Shown here piece by piece: positions 25,106 through 37,210 of a DNA stretch of 64,000 nt. This DNA is from Megamerina dolium (Eukaryota; Arthropoda; Insecta; Diptera; Megamerinidae). The position numbers and the translations under genes are program-made. Where the stretch lies: NCBI GenBank assembly GCA_963854835.1, contig OY978526.1, positions 67,866,765 through 67,930,764 on the forward strand, in the 5' to 3' direction. Numbering within the stretch: position 1 is the stretch's first letter; each line of letters opens with the position of its first letter. A model generated the notes under the pieces. The model was given only the letters and a program-made list of their open reading frames with translations, made no database searches and had not been told where the DNA came from.

Positions 25106-28100
25106 CATTGAAAGACGATGTACATTGTTATCGAATTAAAATGTTTTAAATACTGCTGTTGTTGTTGTTGTAGCAGAGTTTTAAATACTCCATTGGCATA
25201 CTTTAAAGGAATTGATACATGTGTTATTTCTAATTCTCTGTGAAACCATTAAGATATTAACTTTGATAATACCGAAACGTAGATAAACTACACTATAATT
25301 TTACATACTAGAAAAAGACAAAATTTCAATTCACATTGATTATGATTGTGATTTTGAGAGATATTTCATATTATAAAAAAAAAACGCCAAATATCATAAA
25401 TGATGTACCTAGAGTAAAAATGTATCACACACGGGTAAGCACGCGTGTCAGGAGAGCTTCATATGTAGGCTGTACCAAGTACCATAATACAGACACAAAT
25501 TGGTAAAGTTACCATGATAGGGCGATATACATACGTTAATTGAAATGTACAGTAAGCAAAAGGGAAACATTTGAAGTTAATAAAACAAAAAACGAAGCAG
25601 CTGTTCGCAATGAAGCATACTACGCGCTTATCACTAACTAAGAGCACGAGTGATGGTGGTGGCGTTTTGCTGCCGAGCTTGATTAGTTCTGTAAATCGGG
25701 GGATGTGAAAGATTCACATATACGAGTATAAAGATATGAATGTATTTAAATGAAATAATTTATATACGTAATAAACGTAATCAATGCGTAAAAACTTACA
25801 ATGTGCTCCCGTACTGTATTATGGAATATTTGCAATTTTATATCCGTCACTTCCTCTTCCTCATCATCCATGTTTTTAAAGAATTTCAATTTATCACTAA
25901 GAGTAGCCAGTTTAAAGTGATTTCTTTTGTTACTTTGATTTATAAACGAAAATATTTAATATGCCAATATATGTTGTTATTATTATTTTCGCATGACTTT
26001 TCTGGATGCAATTTGATCTTTTGCAGTTCGTATCGAATGATATGTTTGTATTTTCTTCTCGGCTATGACATACAAATCGTTTGAACAAAAAACTGCAACT
26101 TTCCACTCGTTAAACAATATTAACGGCGCGGGCAATACTTATTCAAATTTTGGAAATTAATGTAGTAATTTTCTCCAAATCTTTTTTCTCAAAACAAGCT
26201 TATTTTCTTTACATGAATTTCACGACTGCGCTGCCTCTGCTGACATTTCTACAATCAAATTTAGTACTTTTTTTTAGAACAATATTTATTTCACTTTGAC
26301 ATATTTCGTCGTACTACAGAAAATACAACAAACAGTAATAACACAAACAATTTGCCTTTAATTTTAATCAAATTGGCAAAAAATATTGTACATTATAACT
26401 CGTATTAAATGAAAATTTCGTTTATTCTGTTGGCATTTCAAACTTTAATCACAGAGTATAAATATAAATCTCTAACTCGCACTTCGAGAAATTACCATGT
26501 TTTCACGCTAAGCGAAAGTAATCAACTGAGCTGATGAAGATTTGCACATGTGGAACGTACGTCGTTGCTACAGCTAAACCTAAACTAAGCTGCAACACCG
26601 GAAACATAAAGTTACGTAGCGCACTCCTATGTACAACACGACTGAAATAAAGCGCAGCGTCATATCAATTTCTAATTATTCCGCAATAAATGCGGAATAA
26701 ATGGAGGAATATGAGAATGGATGAAAATAAGATCTTAATTTTCTTGGAATTTTCTTAAATAACGGAAAACACAAGCTATAGTTCTGCTTGTTTTCTTAAC
26801 AAACAAAATACACACTCCTTACGCAATGTCAAAACACGGAAAATAAAAATAAACTGACGTAATTGCGCTGCGTGTTTCGGTCGGCTCTATACAAATTCTA
26901 TGAACATTAGCATTTTAATAAAATGTTTATTCGTTGTTTTTGTTGTACGCAGTTTTATTTTATAAAATAATGTCTAATTCTACATGAATAATGTAGTGTT
27001 CACAAAAAAGGCAAAAGCATAAGTATTTGAAAATGAAAATTTTCTAAAGGCAATAAATCAACAGTAGAATAGATGCATTAAAAATATTAGTGAACAAGAG
27101 GAAATTAACAAGTAACATATATAGGAAACTATAATATGACATATGCAATGTAACAGTTGTGGTTTTTTTGAAGTTGTTAAATTTTCTCTTTGGAAGTCTG
27201 ATTGTCTATTGTCACATTTCACAGTAAATTTATTCATAATTGACGATCATACTTGATATTATTTAAATATTTATATGGAAGCAAATATATAACTACGGTG
27301 ATAGTTCAGATAACACCAAATTCTGCAGACCTATTCCAATTAACGCTTTCGCTTATAATCATCCTAATAAATTTTAGAGAAATTAGGAGGTAATTGTTCT
27401 AACACCACACACACTCTTACATACACACTATTTTTACTTTATGTATATTAATTTTCACAAAATATTCACTTTTTCAATGCGTTTTTAACCAAATATTCAA
27501 AAACGATCCCGAATATGCTTTTTTCAACTTAAATTTCACGATATTCCAACGCACAAATATAAAAACCATTTTACATTGCTTGCTATAAAAAAAGCGCGGC
27601 TGTGGCGGATCAAACAACTTAAAATTATACGTGAATCAGAATCGCATTTTCCCCTAAACTCCAACAAATAAATGATAAATTTTATTTTAGTTTAAGCGAA
27701 GAAGTTGGAGCTTCAGAGAAGGGTAAATTGGAATAGGGCTGCTGCATATGAATCAAGAAAATAAATGTACAATCTCCTCAGTAAGGTGCTAGCAAGTTGG
27801 AAACAAAATCTATTGGGAAAATACTCTACAGACATTGGTACATTGGTTGTGATTCAAAACTTTTGTATAATAATTTACGATACATACGATTTATCGATAG
27901 CATTGAAAATCAGATATAATTTAATATGCTTGGCTACACTGACTCTACTTTTTTGAAAGATGCTTGGGATACGAAAAAGCGTAGAATGAGTCGTTTAGAT
28001 TTTCAGCTTTAATTAAAGCCTTGCCCAATAAGTTCTATAGGCTTTCTTACCCTGCGTCCCGAAAAGCAATTTTTGATTGATTGCAATTGCCATTTTCAAG

Positions 28101-28872
28101 GAAATTGTCAATCGAGACAGCAAATCGATCAAGTTGGGAATTTATGTTTTTAGATATTTCAAGTTATAAATTGCGAAAATGCTGCTCTGCAATAAGCAGT
28201 AAGTTTGTTTGTTTGGCAGCCATTTTAAAATTTTGAAGCATCGTCAAGCATTTCAGTTTTACCGAATCAAGAGTACGGGCACAGCGTACAAGTTTGCTTG
28301 ACGATGTTTTCAAAATGACGATAGCATAATATTGCAATGGCCACCACTAAAATATTGCCATCCTTTTCAATGAAATTTGACAGTTAATATGAAATTAACA
28401 ATTGGTTATAAACAAAAATATTTGTTTCTGAACACAGCGACAAAGAGACGAATGAACAGTTAATTTCAAATTTTTTCCGTACAGACGAAAAGTACTTGCA
28501 TCAGGTCAAATAAAATGGCGTCACTTGGGCAGAGTTGGAGATATACACTGATAAGCATTACAGCAAAAGTTCCAATTAAAACATTGACAAGAGTGTAAAA
28601 GCAGAAAAACATCGACAGGAAAACTTGGATGGTGTGCTATCCCCATTACGAATATTTTTCCACAATCTAGCCAAATAGAATATCTGGTCACATAACCAAT
28701 GGATTCCACAGCGAATTTGTATCATAACAGTCGAATTTCGAAGACAACAAAAAAATATTTTTGACAGTTCATTCATTTGACATCGTATGCGTATGCATAT
28801 GTTGTATCTTTTTTTCAACACTTTATACCGGGAAAGTGTGCTTTTGCAAAATAAAATAAATACTTACAAATA
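25106..28872. other. Noncoding DNA upstream of the PPIL4-like gene
   Basis: No gene is recognised. The frames in this stretch are AT-rich and lack known motifs. A CTGTTGTTGTTGTTGTAGCA repeat lies near 25157. The last few hundred bases should contain the promoter and 5' UTR of the gene starting at 28873, but no core-promoter motif is convincing. Confidence 0.35.
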
Positions 28873-30875
28873 ATGTCTGTGGTTATTGAGACCACAATTG
28901 GTGATATTACCGTAGATCTTTTAACAGAAGAACGTCCGATAGCTTGTTTGAATTTCATAAAATTATGCAAATTAAAGTACTACAATTTCAATTTATTCCA
29001 TACGGTGGAACAAGGATTCATTGCACAGTCCGGCGATCCAACTGGAGCTGGAGATGGTGGTTCATCGATTTGGGGTTTGGTGGAAGGTTCCAATAAAAAA
29101 TTTTTCGAAGCAGAGAGTATACCTAAAATTCATCACACTACTTCGGGATTATTATCATTAGTGAGTGCTGGAAAGAATTTGGTTGGTTCTCAGTTCTTTT
29201 TCACATTGGGCGACGATTTAACTTCATTAGATGGAATACACTGTGTTATTGGCGAGGTGGTGGAGGGTATGGGAATATATTTCTTAAAAACAACAAATAA
29301 TTGACTCCTCTTATAAATTTCTTCTAGGCCACGAAACTCTACGTAAATTGAATGAGGCAATTGTCGATGAAAAATTTCGACCATACCAGGACATACGTAT
29401 TACTCACACGGTTATTTTAGATGATCCTTTTCCTGATCCACGTGGTTTTCAAATACCTAGTCGCTCTCCGTCACCGTCACCGGGTCGTTTGCAAAATGGT
29501 CGTATTGCCGCTGATGAGGATATTGACGATACAGATGGCAAGACTATGGCAGAAATACAGGAGATGTTGGCTGAACGTGAGGCGAAAGCACGAGCAACTA
29601 TTCTTGAAATTGTTGGAGATATACCGGACGCCGAAGTAGCTCCTCCAGAAAATGTACTGTTTGTTTGTAAATTAAATCCTGTGACTACAGATGATGACCT
29701 GGAGATAATATTTAGCCGATTTGGAAAAGTAAAGAGCTGCGAAGTAATACGCGACAAGAAATCCGGAGATTCGTTACAGTATGCTTTTGTGGAATTTGAA
29801 GATCAAAAGTCATGTGAGGCGGCATTTTTTAAAATGGATAATGTTTTAATCGATGATCGTCGTATACATGTGGATTTCTCACAATCAGTTGCTAAAGTTA
29901 AGTGGCGCGGAAAAGGACGTGGTGTAGAAGGTACAGAAGGTCGTTTGGATTTTAACAATTTAAAGGATAACAGCAATAGGAGAGATCGACGTGGAAATAA
30001 CTATCGTCCGCGGAATGAACCCAGTCGCATGACATCGGAGGAACGAATAAAAGCTCGAGAAGAAAGACATCGGGCTCAGCGTGAACGCGATCGTGAGATT
30101 AAACCACGTAATAGATCGCGCTCCTCATCAAATTCTAGAAATCATCGCTCACATTATGAGAATAGATCACGCGTTGGTCATCAGCAATATCGCAATAGAT
30201 CACCACCGCGTGAGAGATATCACACAAGTAGTGTTGGACATCGCTCACGTAGTGGGAGTAGGGAACGTGCAAAGGATAAAGACTATGCTAGAAAACCTTC
30301 GTCGGATAGAAGGTACAGTAATAAGATTTAGTGTTTCTATAGTTTTTAAATAATACTGCCAATTACAGAAAATATAAATCGCGTAGTAGAAGCATGGACC
30401 ATAATGATAGAAGGTGCGTATTTTGTAATTGATTTTTTGTCATGTTAAATTTCCTAATATGTCAAATTTGTTTCATACTTACAATAGAAATATAGACAAA
30501 CGTATACAAAGACGTTCCCCACCAAGACAAGAGAATGCTAAAATCGAACAAAAATCCTCAGGATCCAAAGAATATCATAAACGCGACACATCGATTGAAA
30601 AAGAATCTCAAAAGAAAAATGAAAAGCGTAAAAAGGAAATAAAAGATAAAAAGAAGAACAGCCACAAGAGCAAGCATAAAAAAAGAAAACATAGCTCGTC
30701 AAGTGACGATGTGTCTTCAAGTGAATCAGATTCATCTAGTGAGAGTTCGTCAACGGACTCCACCAGTTCATCAACTACTTCTTCTTCAGAAGATGAACGC
30801 AAAAAAAGGAAAACCAAAAAGGGGAAAAAGAAGAAATCAAAATGTGCGAAGAAAACGAAAAAGCACAAGAGATAA
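28873..30875 (+). CDS. PPIL4: Cyclophilin-type peptidyl-prolyl isomerase with RRM, PPIL4 family
   Basis: Exons by hand: 28873-29266, 29328-30312, 30369-30413 and 30488-30875, all GT-AG, joining in frame to 604 aa. Residues 1 to about 160 are a cyclophilin domain ([44 protein letters not shown]). Residues about 240-317 are an RRM with RNP2 LFVCKL and RNP1 LQYAFVEF, the same placement as in PPIL4. The tail is an Arg/Ser/Lys-rich, then Ser-rich region ending in a Lys-rich stretch. This domain order defines PPIL4, a nuclear spliceosome-associated protein; the fly relative is CG5808. The usual catalytic Arg (FHR in cyclophilin A) is Thr here (FHTV) and the drug-binding Trp is Ser, so isomerase activity is doubtful, as in other PPIL4 proteins. 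It converges on the LYRM7-like gene with 130 bp between stop codons. Exon 3 is only 45 bp. Confidence 0.93.
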
Positions 30876-31005
30876 TCGTATTTATGTACATATACAATAT
30901 ATAATAAGTATGTTAAATTGTTTTTCTCTCATTGCACGATAAATTTATGTTGAATGATTCGTAAATTAAGTATAAATATATGTATGTGTCTCATAAATAA
31001 GTCTA

Positions 31006-31627
31006 TTATGTTTTTGATAATTTTTCACTAGAAATGTTGGATACTGCCTGTGTAGATTCATCACAGCCGCAGTCGCCACAACATCCATTTCTCCTTTGCC
31101 TGGTCTTTCCAATTGGAGCATTTGGATCGAATGGCACATTGTTAAGACGTGTTGTTTCTTCTGTAAGACGTAATTCTAAAAAAAATATATTTATATAAGC
31201 ATCAAGAAGCACACACACATGCACGTATATGGATAGTCAAATACAAAAGTGCCATACCATATACACCTTCATCTTTTCGTATTGCTTGTATAATATTTGT
31301 TCGTAGCTCTTTGTCCACATCCAATGCAAGATTTATCATCTGTGATGTATTTGGAAAAATTAGAATTGTAGATTATTACCTATTGCCAAGCATCTCTAAC
31401 CTTTTTGATTTCATTTTCGTCCGTTGTATCGCGATTTTTTCGAAAATGTTCGTTGATTTCCTTACGTCCAGCGACTAGCGCGACTTCGTCATTCTGAAAC
31501 ACTTTTTGTCTTGTACGATGCAATCGCTTAAAAGCATTAAGCACCTGTAAAAAACACAAGAATGTGCATTTAATTTTTAAAATGCATACAGTTTTAGAAA
31601 TATTACCTCACGACGAATTTGTGACAT
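31006..31627 (-). CDS. LYRM7: LYR-motif complex III assembly factor, LYRM7/Mzm1-like
   Basis: Minus-strand exons: 31627-31607 (only 7 codons), 31544-31401, 31339-31258 and 31175-31006, giving 138 aa. The N-terminus (MSQIRREVLNAFKRLHRTRQ) has the LYR-type pattern, followed by KVFQNDEVALVAGRKEINEH and KELRTNIIQAIRKDE, which align with human LYRM7. LYRM7 is a mitochondrial matrix chaperone that holds the Rieske iron-sulphur protein before its insertion into complex III. NNVPFDPNAP matches the end of the family; beyond it lies an extra ~35-residue tail with GCCGDCGC (residues 113-120), absent from the human protein (about 104 aa). The donor of exon 3 could also be 9 bp earlier, in the same phase. 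The gene runs head-to-head with the Rab gene, 930 bp between starts. Another LYR protein is possible but less likely. Confidence 0.82.
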
Positions 31628-32557
31628 TACTCCAAAAAATATTTTTATATTTACATGCCGTATTTCTAATCGAATGCTGCCACCTTATTTTCGAGCTTGA
31701 TCAGCTGTTATAAAGCAATATTCACAAACACAGGGTTGTTTCTTATATTTGCAGATTTTTGTGCCGCATGTAGAAGGTGGTGTTATTTCAATTGAGTGCT
31801 TATGCTTTTTTGTTGTTTTATATATGAAATCAATGCAATTTATTTCTGATACTCAACTTAATACCGTAAATTTTTATTTCTATATCATTCATACAATTGT
31901 TTTCATTGCCCCAGTTTGACCATATCACACACAAACCAAATGCACATGGTGATTGTTTTTTATATGCTATCACCTGTAATAAATACATCTTGACTCATCT
32001 TTATATATATACATATATGTGAGTTTATTTCGCTGAAAGGATATTGATTTTTCATATACATAAATACACATATATGTATTCCTTAAAAACCCTCAATGTT
32101 GAATCATACTTTTCATTGGATTCGAATTAGAGGGATTGTGTGCAGAATTGCGTAGTGAAAAATTCAAAAATTACTTTTAAAATCTAATAAATATTTAATA
32201 ATTATGTTTACCATCGAGGAAAAGTTTTCTTCTTAAAGAACACAATAAGAAGTGAAGTAAATAAACAAACACAAAAACAAATAATTGATTTCGATTATGC
32301 TGGCATTAGCATGATAACAAAAAGTGTTAAACAATAATTGCATATAATAAAAAATATCACAAAAATTATAATTAAAGAACAACAACAACATATAGTTACC
32401 ACAATAACAAAAGTTAAAGTTTCTATATTATAAATTATCCTGCTGAAAGTGATTCACCGTACGTACACCCACATATTGTATGCCAAATTAGAGCTGGGGC
32501 AGTAAGAAATTTCAGCTAATTATTTTCTTGTATACAACGTATTTGAAACTAATCGAG
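31628..32557. promoter_or_regulatory. Shared intergenic region between two divergent genes
   Basis: This 930-bp interval separates the start codons of the LYRM7-like gene (-) and the Rab gene (+), so it must hold both promoters and 5' UTRs. No TATA box or initiator stands out with confidence. A further 5' noncoding exon of the Rab gene is possible. Confidence 0.4.
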
Positions 32558-33838
32558 ATGGCTCTCGATTTTGTTGCTACCTATAAGGTTCTAGTATTGG
32601 GCGATTCCAATGTTGGTAAAACTTGTATTGTTCACAGATATTGCGATGAAAAGTATTACGACACATATATTTCCACAATTGGTGAGTGAAGTATCTCTTT
32701 TTGTTTGTGTCATACTAACGTTTTAGTACATACTTCGATTAATTTTATGATTAATTAATTTCATGTGAGGTCACTATTATTGCATTTTCATTGATGTGCT
32801 AATAAAGTGAATTAAGTGATAAGATGACATGCTAAAAGGCATGCTACATAGTCAAAATATGTAGGCGTTGGAATAATTTAGAAAAAAAAAATGACTATTC
32901 GATTAATCTTCTTTCTTTAATTCATCTGTTCAATAGGCATCGATTTTAAACAAAAGCTTATCAATCTGGATGGTGTGCCGATAAAATTGCAAATATGGGA
33001 CACTGCTGGTCAAGAGAGATTCCGTACGTTAACAACGGCATACTATAGAGGAGCAATGGGTATATTACTCATGTATGATGTTACAAATTTAGAAAGCTAT
33101 AATAATTTATCATATTGGCTGCGTAACATACAAGAGGTTTGTACCTAAATAATATTTGTTCTATCACCGAATTTATTTATAAGCGTTTAAGCATATGCAC
33201 ATTAGACTGATTCTTAGCATTATGGAATATAATGTATGACTTAATTCTTCCATATTTTGTTTAATACTTTAATAAGTAAAAATAGTATTAATTAAATTCT
33301 AATTTTGATTGTTAAGCACCACCCTGATGTACATACTTTATATGTATTGCATATGTACATTACATTTATCTGTTTTCTCTGTTTATAGAATGCATCACCA
33401 GATGTTGTTAAGGTGTTGGCTGGCAATAAATGTGAATGTTCATCAACACAACGAATGGTTGATAAGGAGAGAGGAGAAAAGGTAAAAAAAAAAACAAAAT
33501 ACTTACAACCAATTTTATGGCATCGAATTAAATGGAATTTTCTTTTTTTCTTTTAGATTGCTGAAAATTTTGATATGCCCTTCTTTGAGGTATCATGTAA
33601 ATGTAACATAAATATTGAAGACGCCTTTTTAGCACTAGCACGAAAAATACGAGAACAACGAGAACGTAGGGTAAGTTTAAATCTACATTTATTATAAAAT
33701 TCATATTACATTGCATCGTTTTAGGGTGATAATTTTGATAATGATGACAAACCACAAGATAAAAAATCACCTGGTTCAAACGGTTTAGGAACATTTAGTC
33801 TTGCAAGTCTATCCGAGGCTAATCGCTGCTCGTGCTAA
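32558..33838 (+). CDS. RabX4: Rab-family small GTPase, RabX4-like
   Basis: Exons: 32558-32681, 32937-33136, 33389-33481, 33557-33670 and 33725-33838, all GT-AG, giving 214 aa. The P-loop is GDSNVGKT (15-22), switch I includes ISTIGIDF, and switch II is [10 protein letters not shown] (62-71) with the catalytic Gln67. The C-terminus RCSC ends in a CxC motif for double geranylgeranylation, so it is a membrane-traffic GTPase. The length and exact wording fit my memory of Drosophila RabX4, an arthropod Rab related to the Rab8/10/15 group. The identification of that paralogue is less sure than the Rab call. Two oddities: the G4 motif is NKCE (121-124) instead of NKxD, and G5 is SCK instead of SAK. 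A possible poly(A) signal AATAAA lies at 33967-33972. Confidence 0.9.
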
Positions 33839-35293
33839 GTCGCAATTAATTCAAATTGTTTGAGAACTCTTTATAAACAAAGATGAAAATTGTCCAAAGA
33901 TTCAATAACAACAACAAAATACTAACAATAATATTAATAAACATATATATTATATAGTATAAGTATAATAAAATATATTGTGGAGCAGCATGCATAAGTA
34001 AATATAATTTTTAGCGCAAAATTTATCTAACTTAATACAACTTACAAAATACAGATTTTGCATTTTATAATAAGAAACAAAAAAAAAAAAAAAAAACAAA
34101 TGACATAAAAAAATGATAGTAAATGTAAAGAATAATTTTATTATTGTAATTGCAATTTATGTAGACACATTCGTCTTCTTGTATTAAGCAATCATCTAAA
34201 GCAGTATATTTTAATTTTAATTTTCTCAGTAGCATAATTCATACATACATAATTCATATACTAATATTCCAAAGAAATCCTAATTATTACAAAAAAAAAA
34301 TATATATATAATGTAAAGCATAAATTGTAGTTTTAAGAAAAAAAATTTACATTTAGTATTTTTCAGTTGAACTAAATGCCGCTGTATAAGTAAATAGTAT
34401 AACAATAGCCATTTTCTAAATTCACCAAAAATAAAATTATAATAATTACTCCACATATTTATTCTGTATTCAAAATGATTTTTAACGCTTTTTACACAAT
34501 GAAAAATTGATACATTCCTTTTTGCTATACTAAGTTCATTTATCAAGAGCCCGCGTCATTATAAGTAATACTGAAAAATCATTCAATTTCATTGTTTTCG
34601 ATAGAAAATAAAAATTATTATTTGTTTAATTCTTCATTTAAAAATTTAGTGGCTTTGGTTATATTCAACACTTAGCTGTATGCAATTTAGAACATATTTA
34701 CGTATTTTCGCCATAATACTTTGCAAGAATCACAAATCGCGGTTCTAGATATTCATCCACACGCTCGCAATAAAAATACCAAATCACAGAGCTTAAATGT
34801 AGTCAAATTTAGTAGTACCTACATATTATTTAATGCAATTACTTTAAAGCACAAGTCTTTAAATACGCATTACAATTTGCATACTTAGTAAGGTACAATA
34901 GTATGATTTTAAATCTGCATATAAAGTTCTTCGAGATCTTTAAAGAGACCGTATGAAAAACATAGTCCCAACGAAATGAAATGGTAAAATGAAACTACAT
35001 AATTACAATGAAGATTTACATTGTTTTTGTTCTTGTTTTTAACATGTTTTGTTTAAAATTTACAAATTGTTTCATCTAAAAATTATATAAATACCTAAAT
35101 TCATGAAATTTTTGTTTTTGATATCATTGTTCTCATCTGTTTTAAGTACTTTACCCTTTCTTTGTCAATTAATACAATAATAATGAAGAAGAAGAAACCG
35201 AAATAGAAATATCAAAAATTAAATAAAAACTAATTATTTAAAATTCTACCACTTTTAGTATGATTTATTTACAGAAACGCATGGACAAGTTGT
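33839..35293. other. 3' flank of the Rab gene and noncoding spacer
   Basis: The first ~135 bp hold the likely 3' UTR, with AATAAA at 33967-33972. The rest is very AT-rich with poly-A runs and no recognisable gene. The minus-strand frames here have no known motif. Confidence 0.4.
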
Positions 35294-36330
35294 ACAGGTC
35301 AAGTAAAAAGTAATGCAGCCTTTTCCAGCAAATTGAGGTGCTTATTTTTATTTGTTATTTTATTTTTAGTTTTTAAGCGAACGAAATAGATGGTAGTATA
35401 AAGATGCAACATGAGTGAGTGCCGTATCTCAGTATCTTTGCCATACCTTTAACACCGAGAAGACGTTTCTTTCGAACAGTACCCATCTGTCGGCAAGTAA
35501 TTAGAAATTCTTCCCGCAGTAGTAACAATGTGCCATGAAAAAGCTTATAAAAGTGCTCTGTAACAAAGCTCAGAAAAGGTGATGTCACAGGGCTCTGTCG
35601 TTCGGAACCGTCTAGTATAAGTAGGTCCCTTCTAATAGTGTCCAAACATTTATCACGCAGTACTGGAAGAGAAGCTCTGCCAAAGAACCGTTCGGGACTT
35701 TCAAAACAGAAAAAAAAATCGCACAAAAAAGTAATAATGACATCCATATTATTAGATATAGAAAGAAATCCATGATTTTCGTATGAAATTGAAGGCATAG
35801 CATTTAGCATAGTTGGAATGATCCGACTTAGGTCAAAAATGCATCGTTGTGTTGGTAAACTTGCTGCCATTTTGAAGGTAATTCCATTATGCCTTTCTTA
35901 TAGAACCTCTCCTTACTATTGGCAAAAAACTGGGACAGTCCATTTTCACAATCTTCTCTTTTAGGCGAATTTTTCATCAGCAAAGTCATTCGTCACAAAC
36001 AGGAATATATGGTAATTACTTGGTACCATCTTCTGGAGCTTCCAACGAATCACTATCGATGTATATAGCCTGGCATTATTCTGATGGAATACAATTCACC
36101 TCCTATTGGCCAAAGATGACCATCCTTCAGATGGTCCAATTGCTGACAAAATTAAGAGTTTCACCGTAGGGGAACAGTTCATAATAGATGATCTTTTCCC
36201 TGCAAATCCCACCAAACGCTAAGTTGCTAACGCACAATTTGATATTTTTGTCGGACAATTATAGGATGGCTGAGAGCTATCAGAAAGATAGTGGCTTGTA
36301 ATTTTAAGATATTGGTCTATTGGCGATCGC
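35294..36330 (-). mobile_element. Decayed mariner transposon carrying a nested SINE
   Basis: On the minus strand, pieces of a mariner transposase read in order: IIYYELF near 36160, then ANRR, stop, IVFHQNNARLYTS (family: VFHQDNARPHTS, so the second catalytic Asp is Asn), then FFANSKERFYKKGIMELPSK near 35900 and DAFLT at the C-terminus. Frames change several times, so it is dead. The 3' end is a terminal repeat, ACAGGTCAAGTAAAAAGTAA at about 35295-35314. Nearly the same sequence ends the mariner remnant in niki intron 3, so they are one family. A SINE interrupts the region between C-terminus and terminal repeat. Confidence 0.7.
35415..35703 (+). mobile_element. tRNA-derived SINE, copy 5, nested in the mariner remnant
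   Basis: This is the only copy with its head on the plus strand: GAGTGCCGTATCTCAGTATC at the left is a degenerate tRNA-like start. The body motifs appear as reverse complements of the other copies (TTTCTTTCGAACAGTACCCA, CTCTGTAACAAAGCTCAGAA, GGTCCCTTCTAATAGTGTCC). The B box region is damaged. It ends in CCAAAGAACCGTTCGGGACT, equivalent to CCAATGAGCCCTTTGGGGCT of copy 2. Confidence 0.75.
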
Positions 36331-37210
36331 TACAACATCTGAATTGCCAATAACCAGACACCACAAATTGGCAACAAGCGCTGCACCCGTGTCTCACAGA
36401 AAGGCCGAGAAGTATTCAAATTTGGTTTTCTTAGAAAGGCTAATTAACATCCAGCAAAACAATAGAAAAACTTATTGATTAAAAAATGGTTCCTCTTAAA
36501 TTACGTAAAAAATGATTTCCGTGTTTATTCATGATTATTATGGATATTTATTATACTTAAACATAGACGAACCAGATAGATTTGACGATACATGATCACT
36601 GACGATTCGTCAATGAATTATTTCACTTTTTTACATTAGATTTAAATTTTGTAACTAAATCTATCCGTTTTTTTATTTAATTCACAATATTTACCCAGAA
36701 CTGTCGTTTAGATGAATTTACATTCAATTACCCTTCCAACAAGCACTCATTAATTAGGTGAATTTGCTTGATTTTATTCAATTCTCCATTATTTTTTTAC
36801 ATTTTTAAAACGATTCGACGCCGAGAAACGCATTTTGCCTTTTTTAAATACTTTTAAATTTCAGTGGTCAAACCCCCAATAACACCAAACAACCACCAAA
36901 ATAGCTGTCAAATTCGGCTCTTGTCTGTTGCGGTTTTTTGTTTATGTGATTTTTTTAAAGTTATGCTGAACAAACAACTGCAGAATCACAGATGGTCGTA
37001 CCAGCATTTACTCAAATGTAATTGACTTGCTGCCAGGTAACCACAAAAAGGCAAATAAATGACCACAACATTAAATCACTTTTTTTTTGCCGAGTACATT
37101 GACTCTATTCGTATTTGTTTTAATTAACCTTGCAATAATAATGTGCAGCATACATATGACAATTGCTTATAATTCTTAAATTAATTCATTTTAATAATTT
37201 AATAATTGAA
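36331..37210. other. Upstream region of niki
   Basis: Remnants of the mariner may extend to about 36450. The remaining ~760 bp up to the niki start codon should contain its promoter and 5' UTR. I saw no convincing core-promoter motif. Confidence 0.4.

Noticed and set aside
25740..26084. 114-residue plus-strand protein
   Set aside because: Phe/Ile/Leu-rich translation of AT-rich DNA with no motif, no splice context and no start context.
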